Part shown: in pieces, positions 1-9,181 of the stretch
Numbering within the stretch: the first letter of the stretch is position 1
How the letters are laid out: each line of letters begins with the position of its first letter
From: Shewanella loihica PV-4
GTDB taxonomy: Bacteria; Pseudomonadota; Gammaproteobacteria; Enterobacterales; Shewanellaceae
Reading direction: 5' to 3'
DNA length: 64,000 nucleotides
Assembly: GCF_000016065.1 (NCBI RefSeq)
Contig: NC_009092.1
Span: forward strand, 930,001-994,000
Notes under the pieces: model-generated
What the model saw: the letters and a program-made list of their open reading frames with translations, nothing else
What the model was told of the DNA's origin: nothing
The model's database searches: none
Program-made: the position numbers and the translations under genes

Positions 1-1403
1 AAGGTGTTCCAGCGGGTCAGGGCCACCTCGCCGGTGGAGAGCTGGCTCTCTGGATGTTCGAGGAAGGTCATGTCCGGGGTCTGGGAGACCGCCGGGATCA
101 CAGTATCGAACGCCTCGGTGAAGGTCTCGCCTGTGGTCTGGGGTGAGCGTCTGCCGGAGGCATCGGGTTCGCCAAGGCGCATCTTCTCGAAGGTGATGGC
201 ATTGATACGGCCATTGGCGTCGCCATGGTTTTCGATAGGGTTAGTGAGGAAATAGAAGCGCACGCCCTCATGTTCGGCCTCCTCTATCTCATAGACCTCT
301 GCCGGCATCTCGTCGCGGGTGCGGCGATAGGCCAGGGTTACCTCGGCGCCCTTGCGCAGCGCGGTGCGGGCGCAGTCGATGGCGGTGTTGCCGCCGCCGA
401 TCACCGCCACCTTCTGGCCTGTGTGGTAGTTGTTGTCTGTGCAGTGATCCTTAAGGTAATCCACCCCCAAGTAGCAGCCTTCGAGGTCTACGCCAGGATA
501 GTTCATGGGCACCGCCTTCTGGGCGCCGATGGCGAGACAGACGGCGTCGAATTGGTTGACCAGCTCCTTGAGGTGGATGTCGCGGCCGAGACGAGTATCT
601 GTCTGTATCACCAGGCCATTCTGGCACAGCAGGTCTATCTCTCTGTCCAGGATCTGCTTGGGCAGACGGTATTCGGGGATACCGTATCTTAGCCAGCCGC
701 CCGCCTTAGGCATGGACTCGAAAATGGTCACCTCATGGCCTGAATTGGAGAGATAGTAACCCGCGCTGATCCCCGCCGGGCCGCTGCCTATGATGGCGAC
801 GCGTTTGCCGGTAGCTGGCGCCTTGGGCGGCACATAGGTGTCTTCACTGCCCAGATCCAGATCGGCGGCGTGACGCTTGAGTTGGCGAATGGCCAGGGGC
901 TCATCCAACTCGCCGCGGCGACAGGCCGATTCGCAAAAGGCCGGGCAGACACGGCCGATAGAGAGCGGTAGCGGTAGGGTTTGTTTGATCACCTTGACCG
1001 CTTCCTTGTGGTTGCCCTGGGCGATATGCAGCAGATAGGACTGCACGTCTACGCCGGCCGGACAGGCCTGTTGGCAGGGGGCTTCGCAGTCGGCGAAGTG
1101 GTCGCTCAAAAGGTGTTTCAGTGCCGCCTGGCGGCGTTTGCTGAGGGCGGCCGAATGGGTGATCACCTCGAGCTGTGCCTCGACCTGTGTCTTACAGGCC
1201 TTGACCGTGTGGAAGTCGCCCTTTTCGTCGCGTACCTCGACATAGCAGAGGTTACAGTCTTGTTTGCCTGCGAGTTTGTCGTCCAGTTGCTTGCCCAGAT
1301 GACATAAATTAGGGATCGCTATGCCTGCGGCCTTGGCACAGGTGAGCAGATCTTCGCCCCGGTTGGCTTTGACGACCTGGCCGTCGAAGGTGAGTTCTAT
1401 CAT
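1..1403 (-). CDS. [2Fe-2S]/GltD-like FAD-dependent oxidoreductase, partial (3' end outside window)
   Basis: About 467 codons are visible, read leftwards from an ATG at 1403, and the frame is still open at the window edge. The first ~75 residues look like the NuoG-type plant ferredoxin fold: one Cys after IPN, then a CNLC pair, then a later ACK. Next comes a GltD-like N-terminal iron-sulphur region (CQQACP and CPAFCESAC). An FAD-binding Rossmann motif (GSGPAG) lies near residue 205, and an NAD(P)H-binding motif (GGGNTAID) and YRR follow. GltD-type modules pass electrons between NAD(P)H and an iron-sulphur or molybdenum partner. The 2Fe-2S front end argues against plain glutamate synthase small subunit. 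From memory, Shewanella carries a large formate-dehydrogenase-alpha-like protein beside prfB-lysS, so this may be the front of such a fusion. That is inference, because the rest is not in the window. Confidence 0.75.
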   Translation of the reverse strand, partial: MIELTFDGQVVKANRGEDLLTCAKAAGIAIPNLCHLGKQLDDKLAGKQDCNLCYVEVRDEKGDFHTVKACKTQVEAQLEVITHSAALSKRRQAALKHLLSDHFADCEAPCQQACPAGVDVQSYLLHIAQGNHKEAVKVIKQTLPLPLSIGRVCPAFCESACRRGELDEPLAIRQLKRHAADLDLGSEDTYVPPKAPATGKRVAIIGSGPAGISAGYYLSNSGHEVTIFESMPKAGGWLRYGIPEYRLPKQILDREIDLLCQNGLVIQTDTRLGRDIHLKELVNQFDAVCLAIGAQKAVPMNYPGVDLEGCYLGVDYLKDHCTDNNYHTGQKVAVIGGGNTAIDCARTALRKGAEVTLAYRRTRDEMPAEVYEIEEAEHEGVRFYFLTNPIENHGDANGRINAITFEKMRLGEPDASGRRSPQTTGETFTEAFDTVIPAVSQTPDMTFLEHPESQLSTGEVALTRWNT

Positions 1404-1668
1404 GGTAGGGACCTTTTATTAGAATCTAAGCTTGAGCTTGGCTACCTTGGTCTCGTCGATGATTTTTTATGGACTGCCTATGGGTAAAGAGGCTTATCGT
1501 AAATTAGCGAAACAAGGTTTGCTTGAGTATACCCAGAGGCTTTTTCACCACAGGTCTTAGTAGTGATTTTTTGTGCTGCATTTGCAGTGCTGCTCACAAA
1601 TTGTGCTGAGTTTGTTGGCTTACGCCGTGGCGGAATTAGTGCGATTTGAGGTGGATCACACTCTGCCC

Positions 1669-2649
1669 TTAGCGGGTCATCTTCTTGACGAACACCACCA
1701 CGAACAGGGCGATGGTAAAGCTGCCGGTGAAGGCCTCGACGGCCGCGATGGCGCGGGAATAGCCTATGGGGGTGAAGTCGCCATAGCCTAGCGTGGTGAA
1801 GGTGACGACCGAGTAGTAGATGCAGTTGAAGAAGAGCGCCAGGTTGGTGGTGAGATCGTTTTGCCAGTTGAACACATGGATATTGCCGTCGTAGTTGAGG
1901 CCGGTAAACAGGTAGAGCAGGGCGCAGACGAATATAAGCCCCATGGAGAAGCCGATCACCCGGGTGGGAGCCTCGCCATAGCCGCAGAAGATGTCGATCA
2001 TCTTGGAGAGGATGCGCGAGTAGCTGTATTTGGGCATCTGATGGCGGCGCATGGTGAGCTCTTTACGCAGGTAGTCGCCCCCCATGGCAAACAGGCCTTC
2101 GCGCTCGGCGGCCTTGCGCAGATCCCGGTAGATCTCCTCGGCCTGTTCGAAATAATCCAGGGCTATCTCGTTTTCGCCCACTCTCTCTGCCTCGTTGGCC
2201 AGACGTTCCTGCCTGAGGAGCTTGCCGGTATTGATGTTCTCTATCTTGGCGCCGTTCCACTTGATCCCCAAGAGGTTGGTGCCCACCAGATTGGCGCAGT
2301 GAACATTGGCTTCGCGCAGATCTGCTTTCATCAGGCTGGCGTGTTGCAGGTTGAGGTTAAACATGTGCGCGCCCTGTAAATTGGCGCGATACAGCTCGGC
2401 GTGGCTCATGTCGAAGCCCGTCTTCTGATGGTGTCTCACTAGGTCGATGCCGGGCAGGTTGGCCCGCTTGAGGGAGATGCCCCGCAGCATGCCACCGTTG
2501 CGGGCGAAGGCCTCCAGACGGGCGATATCTTCCGGCTTATCTTTAATTATTTTAGGATCATGCCAATAACAGAGCCCTGAGGCTTCGGCCGGCTCGGTGC
2601 AGGAGAAACCTTCGTCTTCGTGATAGCAGCATTGGTTCGTCTGTTTCAT
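1669..2649 (-). CDS. Pentapeptide-repeat protein fused to a two-helix K+ channel
   Basis: 326 residues. The N-terminus is rich in Cys and His (C7, C8, H10, C17, C27, H30) and could bind a metal. Residues ~60-135 show pentapeptide-type periodicity (A-N/D-L-x-x, for example YRANLQGA and MKADLREAN). A charged helical stretch follows (~150-205). The C-terminal ~100 residues form an Ion_trans_2 pore: a first membrane helix at ~231-250, the selectivity filter TTLGYGD at 285-291, and a last helix at ~300-322. The filter is the standard K+ signature, so this is very likely a K+-selective inner-membrane channel with a cytosolic sensor region. The start is the first ATG; no good ribosome binding site is visible. 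The gene is flanked by unrelated genes and looks monocistronic. Ligand and gating are unknown. Confidence 0.85.
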   Translation of the reverse strand: MKQTNQCCYHEDEGFSCTEPAEASGLCYWHDPKIIKDKPEDIARLEAFARNGGMLRGISLKRANLPGIDLVRHHQKTGFDMSHAELYRANLQGAHMFNLNLQHASLMKADLREANVHCANLVGTNLLGIKWNGAKIENINTGKLLRQERLANEAERVGENEIALDYFEQAEEIYRDLRKAAEREGLFAMGGDYLRKELTMRRHQMPKYSYSRILSKMIDIFCGYGEAPTRVIGFSMGLIFVCALLYLFTGLNYDGNIHVFNWQNDLTTNLALFFNCIYYSVVTFTTLGYGDFTPIGYSRAIAAVEAFTGSFTIALFVVVFVKKMTR

Positions 2650-2838
2650 ATTGAACAGTATAGCCAGCCTGCCGAAAAGGGGCGGGGATTCTCCCCGCTG
2701 CCGGAGCCGGGCAAGAATGGCGTTTTTTGCGATGAAATTCGCTCAATTAGCACTGCTTCGCCCCTATGCGAAAAGGGACGATTGCGTTAAAATACCGCGT
2801 TTGCATTCCTGCCAATCGAATTTTAAGTAGAAAGAGTC

Positions 2839-3937
2839 ATGTTTGAAGTAAATCCGGTTAAATTTAAAATCAAGGAGCTGGCCGAGCGCACCCAACTTCT
2901 TCGGGGGTATCTTTGACTACGATGCCAAGAGTGAGCGTCTAGAAGAAGTCAGTCGAGAGCTAGAGAGCGCCGACGTTTGGAACAATCCCGATAATGCCCA
3001 GGCCCTAGGTAAAGAGCGCGCCTCACTAGAGGCCGTAGTCAAGACCATAGACGATATGGACAGTGGCCTAGAGGATGTGGAAGGTCTGCTGGAGCTGGCC
3101 GTCGAAGAGGATGATGAAGACACCTTCAACGACGCCAACAGCGAGCTGGCGGGTTTAGAGAAGCGCCTGGAAGAGCTGGAGTTCCGCCGCATGTTCTCGG
3201 GTCCGAACGACGCCTCTGATTGCTACCTTGATATTCAATCGGGTTCTGGTGGTACCGAGGCGCAGGATTGGGCCAACATGGTGCTACGCATGTATCTGCG
3301 CTGGGGCGAAGCCAAGGGCTATAAGCCTGAGCTTATCGAAGTCACCGACGGCGATGTCGCCGGTATCAAGGGCGCCACCATCAAGTTTACCGGCGAGTAC
3401 GCCTTCGGTTCGCTACGCACCGAAACCGGGGTACACCGTCTGGTGCGTAAGTCGCCGTTCGACTCCTCGGGTAAGCGTCATACCTCGTTCTGCTCTGTGT
3501 TTGTCTATCCGGAGATCGATGACTCTATCGAGATCGATATCAATCCGGCGGATCTGCGCATCGACGTTTACCGCGCCTCGGGCGCCGGTGGTCAGCACGT
3601 TAACCGTACCGAATCTGCGGTGCGTATTACCCACTTGCCGACCAATACCGTGGTGCAGTGCCAGAACGATCGTTCACAGCACAAGAACAAAGACACGGCG
3701 ATGAAACAGCTGAAAGCTAAGCTGTTCGAACTGGAAATGCATAAGCAAAACGCAGAGAAGCAAGCCGCCGAAGACGCCAAGTCTGATATCGGCTGGGGCA
3801 GCCAGATCCGCTCATACGTGCTGGACGATGCCCGTATCAAAGATCTGCGTACCGGCGTGGAAAACCGTAATACCCAGAGCGTCCTCGACGGCGATCTGGA
3901 CAAGTTTATTGAAGCTAGCCTGAAATCTGGCCTTTAA
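2839..3937 (+). CDS. prfB: Peptide chain release factor 2, expressed by +1 programmed frameshift
   Basis: RF2 recognises UGA/UAA and triggers peptide release on the ribosome. The first 25 codons run from ATG 2839 to an in-frame TGA at 2914-2916. Skipping t2914 moves reading into the frame that continues to the stop at 3937, giving 365 residues, the same as E. coli RF2. The slippery context CTT TGA C is preceded by a G-rich internal Shine-Dalgarno-like run (CGGGGGTAT), the classic autoregulatory arrangement: low RF2 favours frameshifting. The codon-recognition SPF motif (KSPFDSSG) and the catalytic GGQ (GAGGQHVN) are both intact. lysS follows after 12 bp, so the two are probably co-transcribed as in E. 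coli. The break in the frame is functional and is not a pseudogene signature. Confidence 0.97.
2911..2917 (+). promoter_or_regulatory. prfB: RF2 programmed +1 frameshift site (CTTTGAC)
   Basis: CTT TGA C at codons 25-26 of prfB, with a G-rich SD-like stretch 3-8 bases upstream. Ribosomes pausing at the UGA slip from CUU onto UUU and continue at GAC. The downstream frame matches RF2 immediately ([11 protein letters not shown]). This is established for prfB of many bacteria; here it is read directly from the sequence. Confidence 0.95.
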
Positions 3938-3949
3938 CGAGAGAAGAAG

Positions 3950-5452
3950 ATGACTGAACAAACTCAAGACGAAAACAAGTTAATTGCAGAGCGCCGTGCC
4001 AAGTTAGATCACGTTCGCGCTTCTTGCCCTGCTAACGGTCACCCGAACAACTTCGATCGAAAACATAAGGCTGCCGACATCCAGGCCGAATATGGTCAAT
4101 ACAGCAAGGAAGAGCTGGAAGAGATGAATGTCCAGCGCTCTATCGCCGGTCGTATCATGGCTAAGCGTGGCCCCTTCTTGGTTATCCAGGACGTGAGCGG
4201 TCGCATCCAGGCCTATGCCGGTAAAGACGTTCAGAAAGATCTTAAGGCCAAGTATCAAGGTCTGGATATCGGTGACATTATCGGTGTGACCGGCCAGCTG
4301 CACCTGTCTGGCAAGGGCGACCTCTATGTCAACATGGAAGAGTACCAGCTGCTGACCAAGGCGCTGCGTCCGCTGCCTGAGAAGTTCCACGGCCTGACTG
4401 ACCAGGAGACCCGCTACCGTCAGCGTTATGTTGACCTCATCGTGAACGAAGAGTCACGTGCGGCCTTCATTATGCGCTCTAAAGTGGTTACCGCTATCCG
4501 TAACTTCATGGTAAGCAAAGAGTTTATGGAAGTGGAAACCCCTATGATGCACAGCATCCCGGGTGGTGCCTCTGCGCGTCCTTTCATTACTCACCACAAT
4601 GCGCTGGATATCGAGATGTACCTGCGTATCGCGCCTGAGCTATACCTCAAGCGTCTGGTGGTTGGTGGTTTCGAGCGCGTGTTCGAGATCAACCGTAACT
4701 TCCGTAACGAAGGCCTGTCGCCACGCCATAACCCAGAATTCACCATGATGGAATTCTATATGGCCTATGCCGACTACAAAGATCTGATGGACCTGACCGA
4801 AGAGATGCTCTCTTCGATCGCCAAAGATCTGCTGGGTGATACCAAGCTGCCATACGGCGAGCACACTATCGACTTCGGCGGTCCATACGAGCGTCTGAGC
4901 ATGCTGGATGCGATCAAGAAGTACAACCCAGACAACGAGACGATTCAGTCTATGACCTATGAAGAGGTTAAAGACGTCGAGTTTATGCGTAACCTGGCCA
5001 AGAGCCTGGGCATGACTATCGAGAAGTTCTGGACCTGTGGTCAGCTGCTGGAAGAGATCTTCGGTGAAACCGCCGAGCCTAAGCTGATGCAGCCTACCTT
5101 CATCACTGGCTACCCGGCAGATATCTCACCGCTGGCCCGCCGTAACGATGAAAACCACTTCATCACCGACCGTTTCGAGTTCTTCATCGGCGGTCGCGAA
5201 GTGGCCAACGGCTTCAGCGAGCTGAACGATGCGGAAGATCAAGACAAGCGCTTCAAGGCGCAGGTCGATGCTAAAGATGCGGGCGACGATGAAGCCATGT
5301 TCTATGACGCCGACTACATCACGGCGCTGGAGCACGGTCTGCCACCGACTGCCGGTCAGGGTATCGGTATCGACCGTCTGGTGATGTTGTTTACCAACAC
5401 CCACACCATTCGTGACGTGATCCTCTTCCCGGCGATGCGTCCTCAGGGATAA
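3950..5452 (+). CDS. lysS: Lysyl-tRNA synthetase, class II
   Basis: 500 residues, close to the 505 of E. coli LysS, and collinear with it. It charges tRNA-Lys with lysine in the cytosol. An N-terminal OB-fold anticodon-binding domain lies at ~60-150 ([11 protein letters not shown]). The class II catalytic core follows, with motif 2 ([15 protein letters not shown]) and motif 3 ([10 protein letters not shown]) near the C-terminus. The start ATG at 3950 follows a purine-rich GAGAGAAGA and lies 12 bp after prfB, which suggests one operon. A strong hairpin terminator follows the stop. Nothing anomalous. Confidence 0.98.
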   Translation: MTEQTQDENKLIAERRAKLDHVRASCPANGHPNNFDRKHKAADIQAEYGQYSKEELEEMNVQRSIAGRIMAKRGPFLVIQDVSGRIQAYAGKDVQKDLKAKYQGLDIGDIIGVTGQLHLSGKGDLYVNMEEYQLLTKALRPLPEKFHGLTDQETRYRQRYVDLIVNEESRAAFIMRSKVVTAIRNFMVSKEFMEVETPMMHSIPGGASARPFITHHNALDIEMYLRIAPELYLKRLVVGGFERVFEINRNFRNEGLSPRHNPEFTMMEFYMAYADYKDLMDLTEEMLSSIAKDLLGDTKLPYGEHTIDFGGPYERLSMLDAIKKYNPDNETIQSMTYEEVKDVEFMRNLAKSLGMTIEKFWTCGQLLEEIFGETAEPKLMQPTFITGYPADISPLARRNDENHFITDRFEFFIGGREVANGFSELNDAEDQDKRFKAQVDAKDAGDDEAMFYDADYITALEHGLPPTAGQGIGIDRLVMLFTNTHTIRDVILFPAMRPQG

Positions 5453-5468
5453 GCAGGCAACGCTTAAG

Positions 5469-5499
5469 AAAAAAACCAGCCCCAGGGCTGGTTTTTTTA
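5469..5499 (+). terminator. Rho-independent terminator after prfB-lysS
   Basis: The stem ACCAGCCC/GGGCTGGT is flanked by an A run on the left and seven Ts on the right, starting 17 bp after the lysS stop. Confidence 0.9.
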
Positions 5500-5717
5500 T
5501 CTGCGTCATTTGCAGCTAAAGTGACCGTCTGAGATGAAGTTTTAGATTAAACCACTGATAAGTTACTCTATTTCTAGTATAAGATGGGTTGGGCCGCTGC
5601 CCGCGCCATTTTTTGTCGGGGCTAACACACTTTTGTTAAATTAAGGTTAATTTATCGCATTTGCAGGTGTCCATTACGACTATTTGGCGATAAGCTAGCG
5701 AAAAGGATTCAGGGATA

Positions 5718-8231
5718 GTGACACTCGGTCGTCGCTCTCGGAGTAGGATAGTGATAGATATCAAGATTCCAGATGAAGCGTTACAAGATTGGCAGGAAGC
5801 GTTAGAGACCCTAGCCCAGGCGTTTGATGGCAGTCTTTTCCTGTTAGCCCTCACCGCCAGCGATGGTCTGACGCCACAGCTTAGCCTGTGCGATGACAAT
5901 CAGGTCCATCGCCAGAGTGTCGCCCAGCTTTGCGCCCAGGGACTCAGCCTGTTTCGAGACTATATCGAACATCCCCATCATCCCCGTGAACCTGTCGATG
6001 TCGGCGGCATCATACTGCATCCGCTCTTCTGGCCTTCCCAGGCCCTCTATGGCGCCCTGTGTCTGGTGCCAAACGAACAAGCCAACCACAATAAGCGGCT
6101 AAATACTCAGGTCAAGCTGACCTGTCAGGCGATGCAATATGCCCTGATTAACCTCTATCAGACCCATCGCCAGCAGTTAATAGAGATAGCGCCGCAAGCG
6201 GCGCCGAATGTGGATCTGCAACTCTTCATCGACAGCCTGCAGGAGCATGTGTGGATGAAGGATGTGGCGGGGCGCTATGTGCTGATCAACCACAGCGTCG
6301 AGATCGCCTGGGGGCGTAGCAAAGAGCAGCTGCTCAATCGCACCGACGATGAGATCTTCTCCCCCGAGCTGGCCGAAGAGTTTGTTCAGGGGGATTATGA
6401 ATCAATCGTGCGCGGCGTGCAGGTGACTGCCGCCGAGTGCGAGGCTAAAGATATCGACCAGTCCAACTCCTGGCTGGAGACCACTAAGGTCCCGGTCGTC
6501 TCGCCCGACGGCACTCTGGAGGGAGTGATCGGCATCTCCCGTAACATCACCTCCCATAAGGCGGCCCAGGAACAGCTGGAGCTGGCGGCCAACATCTTCG
6601 AAAACTCGGTGGAAGGTGTGGTGATCACCGATGCCAGCGGCAATATCATCGAGGTTCATGGCGCCTTTACCGAGATCACCGGCTATAGCCGCGACGAGGT
6701 GCTGGGGGAAAATCCACGCATCTTAAATTCCGGCCGTCACGACAAGGCCTTCTTCGAGCGCCTGTGGCGCTCGTTGCTGACCAACGGCAAGTGGCACGGT
6801 GAGATCTGGAACCGCCGTAAGAGCGGCGCCATCTATCCAGAGCAACTCACCATCAGCTCCATGTATGGCGACGATCATCAGGTGCGCTACTTCGTCGCCG
6901 TGTTTGCCGATATCTCGGCCCAGAAGCAGAGCGAGAAGGAGCTGGCGCGGCTGGTGTACCACGACCCGCTGACCAAGTTGCCTAACCGCATGATGCTGTC
7001 GGCCAACCTGGAGCAGGAGCTGAGACACGCCGCCCGTGAAGAGACGGAGCTGGCGCTGATCTTCATCGACGTGGATCTGTTTAAACATATCAATGACAGC
7101 TACGGCCATGTGACCGGCGATGCCATCTTGGTGGAGGTCGCCAGACGTCTGGGACAGAAGCTGGGGGAAGAGGCGACCCTGGCCAGGCTGGGCAGTGATG
7201 AGTTTATCGCCGTCCTGCCCCATGTGGAGAGTGACGACAGCGTCTCCCTCATGGTGAGTCGACTGCGCGAAGCCTTCGATGCGCCCTTCTTGCTGGATGA
7301 TGAAGGCAGCGTGCGCCTCACCGCCAGCATGGGGGTGGCCATCTATCCGGGTGATGGCGAGAGCGGCGACACCCTGCTGCGTAACGCCGACACCGCCATG
7401 CACAGGGCCAAGGCCAATGGCCGCAACAACTACGCCTTCTATACTCAATCTCTGACCCTGGCTTCGGTGGAGCATCTTAAGCTACAGAGTGCGCTGCACG
7501 ATGCCATCAACAAGGATGCCTTCTATCTGGTGTATCAGCCCAAGTTGGCGCTGGGCACGGGTCAGTGTGTCGGCTTCGAGGCGCTGCTGCGCTGGGAAGA
7601 CCCACAGCTTGGCACTATCTCGCCGGCCATCTTCATCCCTGTGGCAGAAAATATAGGCCTGATCAACGAGATAGGTCTCTGGGTGCTGAAACAGGCGGCG
7701 ACTCAGGGGGCTCAATGGTTAGCCGAGGGCAAGCGCTTTGGTCGCATCTCGGTGAACGTGGCCGGGCCTCAGTTGCAGCAGAAACAGTTTTGCGCCCAGG
7801 TGAAACGCGTGCTCGACGAGGCGGGACTGCCGCCCGAGTATCTGGAGCTTGAGGTCACCGAGAGCTGCATGATGTCCGATCCCCTGGCGGTGATCGAGGT
7901 GCTTAAACAATTGGGTGAGCTCGGGGTCGAGCTGTCGGTGGATGATTTCGGGACCGGCTATTCGTCGCTGAACTACCTGAAGCGTCTGCCCATACATAAG
8001 CTGAAGATAGATCAGTCCTTCATTCGCGATATTCCCAGAGACGGTAACAACACGGCAATCGCCAAGGCGGTGATCGCCCTTGGCCATGCGCTGAATCTCT
8101 GCATCATTGCCGAGGGGGTGGAGACGCCGGAGCAGGCGGCCTTCCTCGAGGCGGCGGGGTGCGATCAGGCCCAGGGCTATCTCTACAGCAAGCCCAGAAT
8201 GGTCGAGGAGCTAGCCGAGTTCTTAGGTTAG
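5718..8231 (+). CDS. PAS-PAS-GGDEF(variant)-EAL cyclic-di-GMP signalling protein
   Basis: 837 residues from a GTG at 5718; a second in-frame GTG at 5751, preceded by GGAG, is an equally good start. No membrane segment is apparent, so it is probably cytosolic. Residues 1-160 are unrecognised. Two PAS domains follow (~165-285 and ~285-405). The diguanylate-cyclase domain (~415-575) carries GSDEF at 492-496 in place of GGDEF and lacks an RxxD inhibitory site before it. The EAL domain (~590-837) is intact: E621 in EALLRW, the VNVAGPQL Asn, LEVTES, DDFGTGYSS from 742, LKIDQSF and AEGVE. Phosphodiesterase activity is therefore likely. The cyclase half may be weak or act as a GTP-binding regulator. 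Monocistronic. Confidence 0.93.
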   Translation: MTLGRRSRSRIVIDIKIPDEALQDWQEALETLAQAFDGSLFLLALTASDGLTPQLSLCDDNQVHRQSVAQLCAQGLSLFRDYIEHPHHPREPVDVGGIILHPLFWPSQALYGALCLVPNEQANHNKRLNTQVKLTCQAMQYALINLYQTHRQQLIEIAPQAAPNVDLQLFIDSLQEHVWMKDVAGRYVLINHSVEIAWGRSKEQLLNRTDDEIFSPELAEEFVQGDYESIVRGVQVTAAECEAKDIDQSNSWLETTKVPVVSPDGTLEGVIGISRNITSHKAAQEQLELAANIFENSVEGVVITDASGNIIEVHGAFTEITGYSRDEVLGENPRILNSGRHDKAFFERLWRSLLTNGKWHGEIWNRRKSGAIYPEQLTISSMYGDDHQVRYFVAVFADISAQKQSEKELARLVYHDPLTKLPNRMMLSANLEQELRHAAREETELALIFIDVDLFKHINDSYGHVTGDAILVEVARRLGQKLGEEATLARLGSDEFIAVLPHVESDDSVSLMVSRLREAFDAPFLLDDEGSVRLTASMGVAIYPGDGESGDTLLRNADTAMHRAKANGRNNYAFYTQSLTLASVEHLKLQSALHDAINKDAFYLVYQPKLALGTGQCVGFEALLRWEDPQLGTISPAIFIPVAENIGLINEIGLWVLKQAATQGAQWLAEGKRFGRISVNVAGPQLQQKQFCAQVKRVLDEAGLPPEYLELEVTESCMMSDPLAVIEVLKQLGELGVELSVDDFGTGYSSLNYLKRLPIHKLKIDQSFIRDIPRDGNNTAIAKAVIALGHALNLCIIAEGVETPEQAAFLEAAGCDQAQGYLYSKPRMVEELAEFLG

Positions 8232-8242
8232 CCCTAGGGCTA
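8229..8242. repeat. 14-bp perfect palindrome over the stop codon of the EAL gene
   Basis: TAGCCCTAGGGCTA reads the same on both strands and includes the TAG stop. It lies between convergent genes, but no T run follows, so it is not a standard terminator. Confidence 0.5.
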
Positions 8243-8275
8243 GTACTTAGATTAGCGCTTGGGCTAACGTCTGGC

Positions 8276-8992
8276 TTAGCCTAGTGTCGCGAGCGATTTA
8301 ACTTCGCCTGGCTGCAGCGTGCCCAGGCGGATATCGCCTATGCGCACCCGCACCAGCCTCAGGGTGGCAAAGCCCACGGCGGCGGTCATCTTACGCAGCT
8401 GACGATTCTTGCCCTCGGTAATGGTGATCGCCAGCCAGCTGGTAGGCCCGTGGCGGGCGTCTCTTATCTTGCGTCCCCGCGGCGGTAGGTCTGGCGCCTG
8501 GTCGAGGCGGCGCGCGCGGCAGGGTAGGGTGCGATACTTCTCGCCCTTGATGCCTATCTCGACCCCCTCGCAGAGGCTCGATATCGCCTGCTCTGTGATT
8601 TCGCCATCGAGCTGCAGGTAATACTCTTTCTCGATCGACTTGCTGCGCACAGCGTGGCTGGTCTTGCCATCTGTGGTCAATAGCAGTAATCCCTCAGAGT
8701 CATGATCCAGCCGGCCGATCGCCATGATGCCCGTTGGGAAGTTGGCCAGCTCACCAAGTAAAGGCTTACGTTTACGCCGCTCGCCGACAAACTGGCTCAG
8801 ATAGCCGTAAGGCTTAAAGATCATGAAGTGTTGGGCAGGCGTGTTCTCCTGGCTCTCGCCTTGAGTCGCCTCCCTTGAATCTGAGGTCACTTTTAAAGGG
8901 CTATCTTCTGCGGTCGTGACTTTTGCTGGTATCGGGGCTGACTTAGAGGCTGCCATACGGGCTGATTTAGAGGCTGGCTTATAGGCTAACAT
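8276..8992 (-). CDS. rluE: 23S rRNA pseudouridine synthase, RluE-like (RsuA family)
   Basis: 238 residues. From ~55 onward it is collinear with E. coli RluE, which makes pseudouridine 2457 in 23S rRNA. The catalytic motif GRLDHDSEGLLLLT contains the essential Asp. The family segments PTSWLAITITEGKNRQLRKM and VGFATLRLVRVRIG follow. No S4 domain is present, as expected for RluE. The first ~55 residues are an Ala/Lys/Ser/Thr-rich, low-complexity extension encoded by partly repetitive DNA. The real start could lie further in, although ATG 8992 has a purine-rich AGAGAAG upstream. The gene is convergent with the cyclic-di-GMP gene. Confidence 0.88.
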   Translation of the reverse strand: MLAYKPASKSARMAASKSAPIPAKVTTAEDSPLKVTSDSREATQGESQENTPAQHFMIFKPYGYLSQFVGERRKRKPLLGELANFPTGIMAIGRLDHDSEGLLLLTTDGKTSHAVRSKSIEKEYYLQLDGEITEQAISSLCEGVEIGIKGEKYRTLPCRARRLDQAPDLPPRGRKIRDARHGPTSWLAITITEGKNRQLRKMTAAVGFATLRLVRVRIGDIRLGTLQPGEVKSLATLG

Positions 8993-9062
8993 GGGCTTCT
9001 CTGTGGTAATGGGCCTGGATAGTTTACCACGAATGGCGCGGCGTTTTTATGGTCAGATTAAT

Positions 9063-9080
9063 AATGACAACGCTGTCATT
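9063..9080. promoter_or_regulatory. LacI-family-type operator upstream of nagB (NagR-like)
   Basis: AATGACAACGCTGTCATT is an 18-bp near-perfect palindrome (arms AATGACA/TGTCATT, central CG), the usual form of LacI-family operators. It sits ~100 bp before nagB. From memory it matches the NagR operator type reported for the Shewanella GlcNAc/chitin regulon, so GlcNAc-responsive repression of nagB is a reasonable inference. Confidence 0.75.
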
Positions 9081-9181
9081 TGTGGTTATAGTAATGTTAA
9101 TTTCTCTCATCGGCGCCTTGAGCTGCTGCAGCCAGCCGCCGTGAGAGGGCGTTAACTACCAGGGCCGAGACGAATCAAATC

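Noticed and set aside
2914..2916. prfB as a broken gene (internal TGA)
   Set aside because: The TGA is the known RF2 frameshift site, and the downstream frame matches RF2 exactly.
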